Shown piece by piece: positions 63,218 to 64,000 of a DNA stretch of 64,000 nt (position 1 is the first letter of the stretch; every line of letters begins with the position of its first letter). This DNA comes from Bacillus salacetis (GTDB lineage: Bacteria > Bacillota > Bacilli > Bacillales > Bacillaceae_B): assembly GCF_003581585.1 (NCBI RefSeq), contig NZ_QXIR01000020.1, forward strand, positions 1-64,000. The letters are read 5' to 3'. The notes beneath the pieces are model-generated. The model saw nothing but the letters and a program-made list of their open reading frames with translations, did not search any database and was not told where the DNA came from. A program made the translations under genes and the position numbers.

Positions 63218-64000
63218 ATGAAAAGGAAGCTATCATTATTGCTCATGTTCGTTCTTATGGTTTCAAGTTTCCTGGCAGGATGTTCTTCTTCAGAGAGCAG
63301 TTCTGGCGACGGAGAGACGGAATTAAGCTTTATCCACTGGCGCGGGGAGGACTCCGATGCATTCAAGGAATTGATCAGTCGATTTGAAGAGGAAAACCCG
63401 GATATCAAAGTCGAAATGACGGTCTATCCTTCTGAAAAATATCAGTCGACCGCACAGACACTGCTCCGCGACGGTTCCACAGGCGATGTTTTCACTGCCT
63501 TCCCGGGATCACAATTCGAAGTCATCAAGAAAGCCGGTCTGTTTGAAGACTTGACAGGCGAGGACCTTGTCGGAAACTTCAATGAGAACCTGCTTGAAGC
63601 CGGACAGGATGGGGATAAACAGCTGGCGCTCCCGCTGCAGCTTGTCTACAACCAGCCGGTCTATAACAAAACCGTGTTCGATGAACTGGGCCTTGAGCCA
63701 GCGGACGATTGGGAAGGATTCCTGGAGCTATGCGAGACACTCAAGGAAAATGGATACACCCCGATCGCATTCCCAGGGGCTGACATCGGTCCAGGACAGA
63801 TGATGAACCCGATGATGATGAACAACGCCCCTGAAGGTGTATTCGGGGAGTTGATGGACGGAGAAACAGAACTAACAGATGAGTGGTGGGTCAAGACACT
63901 GGCTCAATTCCAGGAGCTTATGGACAAAGGCTATATTGGCGAGGATGCCCTTGGTATGAAGCACGAGGGGGCCATTGCCCAGGTGGCCCAGGAAGAAGCC
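63218..64000 (+). CDS. ABC transporter sugar-binding lipoprotein (family 1), partial
   Basis: An open frame of 261 codons running off the window end. Lipobox LAGC with Cys at about 22, then a Ser/Gly linker and ELSFIHWRGEDSDAFKELIS, RFEEENPDIKVEMTVYPSEK, TLLRDGSTGDVFTAFPG, the pattern of extracellular solute-binding family 1, which take up oligosaccharides with CUT1 permeases. The permease genes would be expected to follow outside the window. Confidence 0.9.
   Translation, partial: MKRKLSLLLMFVLMVSSFLAGCSSSESSSGDGETELSFIHWRGEDSDAFKELISRFEEENPDIKVEMTVYPSEKYQSTAQTLLRDGSTGDVFTAFPGSQFEVIKKAGLFEDLTGEDLVGNFNENLLEAGQDGDKQLALPLQLVYNQPVYNKTVFDELGLEPADDWEGFLELCETLKENGYTPIAFPGADIGPGQMMNPMMMNNAPEGVFGELMDGETELTDEWWVKTLAQFQELMDKGYIGEDALGMKHEGAIAQVAQEEA

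Overview
The window looks like a chromosomal segment of a spore-forming, Gram-positive member of the Bacillaceae. Indicators are strong AGGAGG-type ribosome binding sites with frequent TTG/GTG starts, lipoprotein and SipW-type signal peptides, TasA, an InhA-type and a thermolysin-type secreted protease, an S. aureus/Bacillus-type MurB and a SpoIIM-family gene. GC content is moderate. Genus is not certain; a marine or soil Bacillus relative such as Rossellomorea or Mesobacillus would fit. No rRNA, tRNA, prophage, full insertion sequence or CRISPR array was seen.

Layout. 0-6.4 kb (mostly minus strand): a LysM-NlpC/P60 cell wall hydrolase, a polar amino acid ABC transporter, and a class D sortase with its acidic LPKTA substrate. 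6.8-12.3 kb: a giant secreted amylopullulanase behind three CcpA/LacI-type operator-like sites. 12.4-21.7 kb: an extracellular-matrix and protease block (InhA, SipW, TasA, a TapA-like acidic protein, three exported or membrane unknowns, a thermolysin-like protease). 21.9-26.4 kb: an exopolysaccharide trio (GT2 synthase, polysaccharide deacetylase, GH16 lipoprotein) and a DUF1906 protein. 26.6-30.1 kb: a second polar amino acid ABC transporter with an M20 amidohydrolase. 31.4 kb: an Lrp/AsnC regulator. 32.4-39.4 kb: a dipeptide/glutathione-type ABC operon ending in a cytoplasmic gamma-glutamyltransferase. 39.6-47.7 kb: a split chromate transporter, SEC-C protein, EVE-like protein, PfpI/DJ-1 protein, hendecad coiled coil, an RsbR-like sensor kinase, VanZ and a GlcD-type oxidase. 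48-55.3 kb: a MoxR/DUF58/DUF4129/DUF4350 operon with divergent SpoIIM-family and RDD genes. 56-64 kb: TrhO, a c-di-GMP riboswitch in front of a diguanylate cyclase, acetamidase, MurB, several very small genes, and the start of a sugar-binding lipoprotein.

The least ordinary content lies between genes. (1) A 191-194 bp MITE-like element occurs three times, with terminal inverted repeats and 8 bp target duplications, each copy at the 3' end of a gene or in a terminator T-tract. (2) A palindromic family with core GGGGAC-N-GTCCCC occurs at nine loci (12 cores), one of them a perfect 55 bp palindrome. (3) Eleven units of exactly 52 bp form a noncoding tandem array. (4) A GEMM-I riboswitch sits before a cyclase that appears to lack the inhibitory-site arginine. 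(5) Several microgenes of 26-49 codons have good ribosome binding sites.

Functionally the window reads as a secretion, biofilm and scavenging region: polymer hydrolases and proteases release sugars and peptides, ABC systems import amino acids and (gamma-glutamyl) peptides, intracellular amidohydrolase and GGT process them, and TasA fibres, exopolysaccharide and c-di-GMP genes serve the surface lifestyle. All functional statements rest on reading motifs in the sequence; no database search was run.
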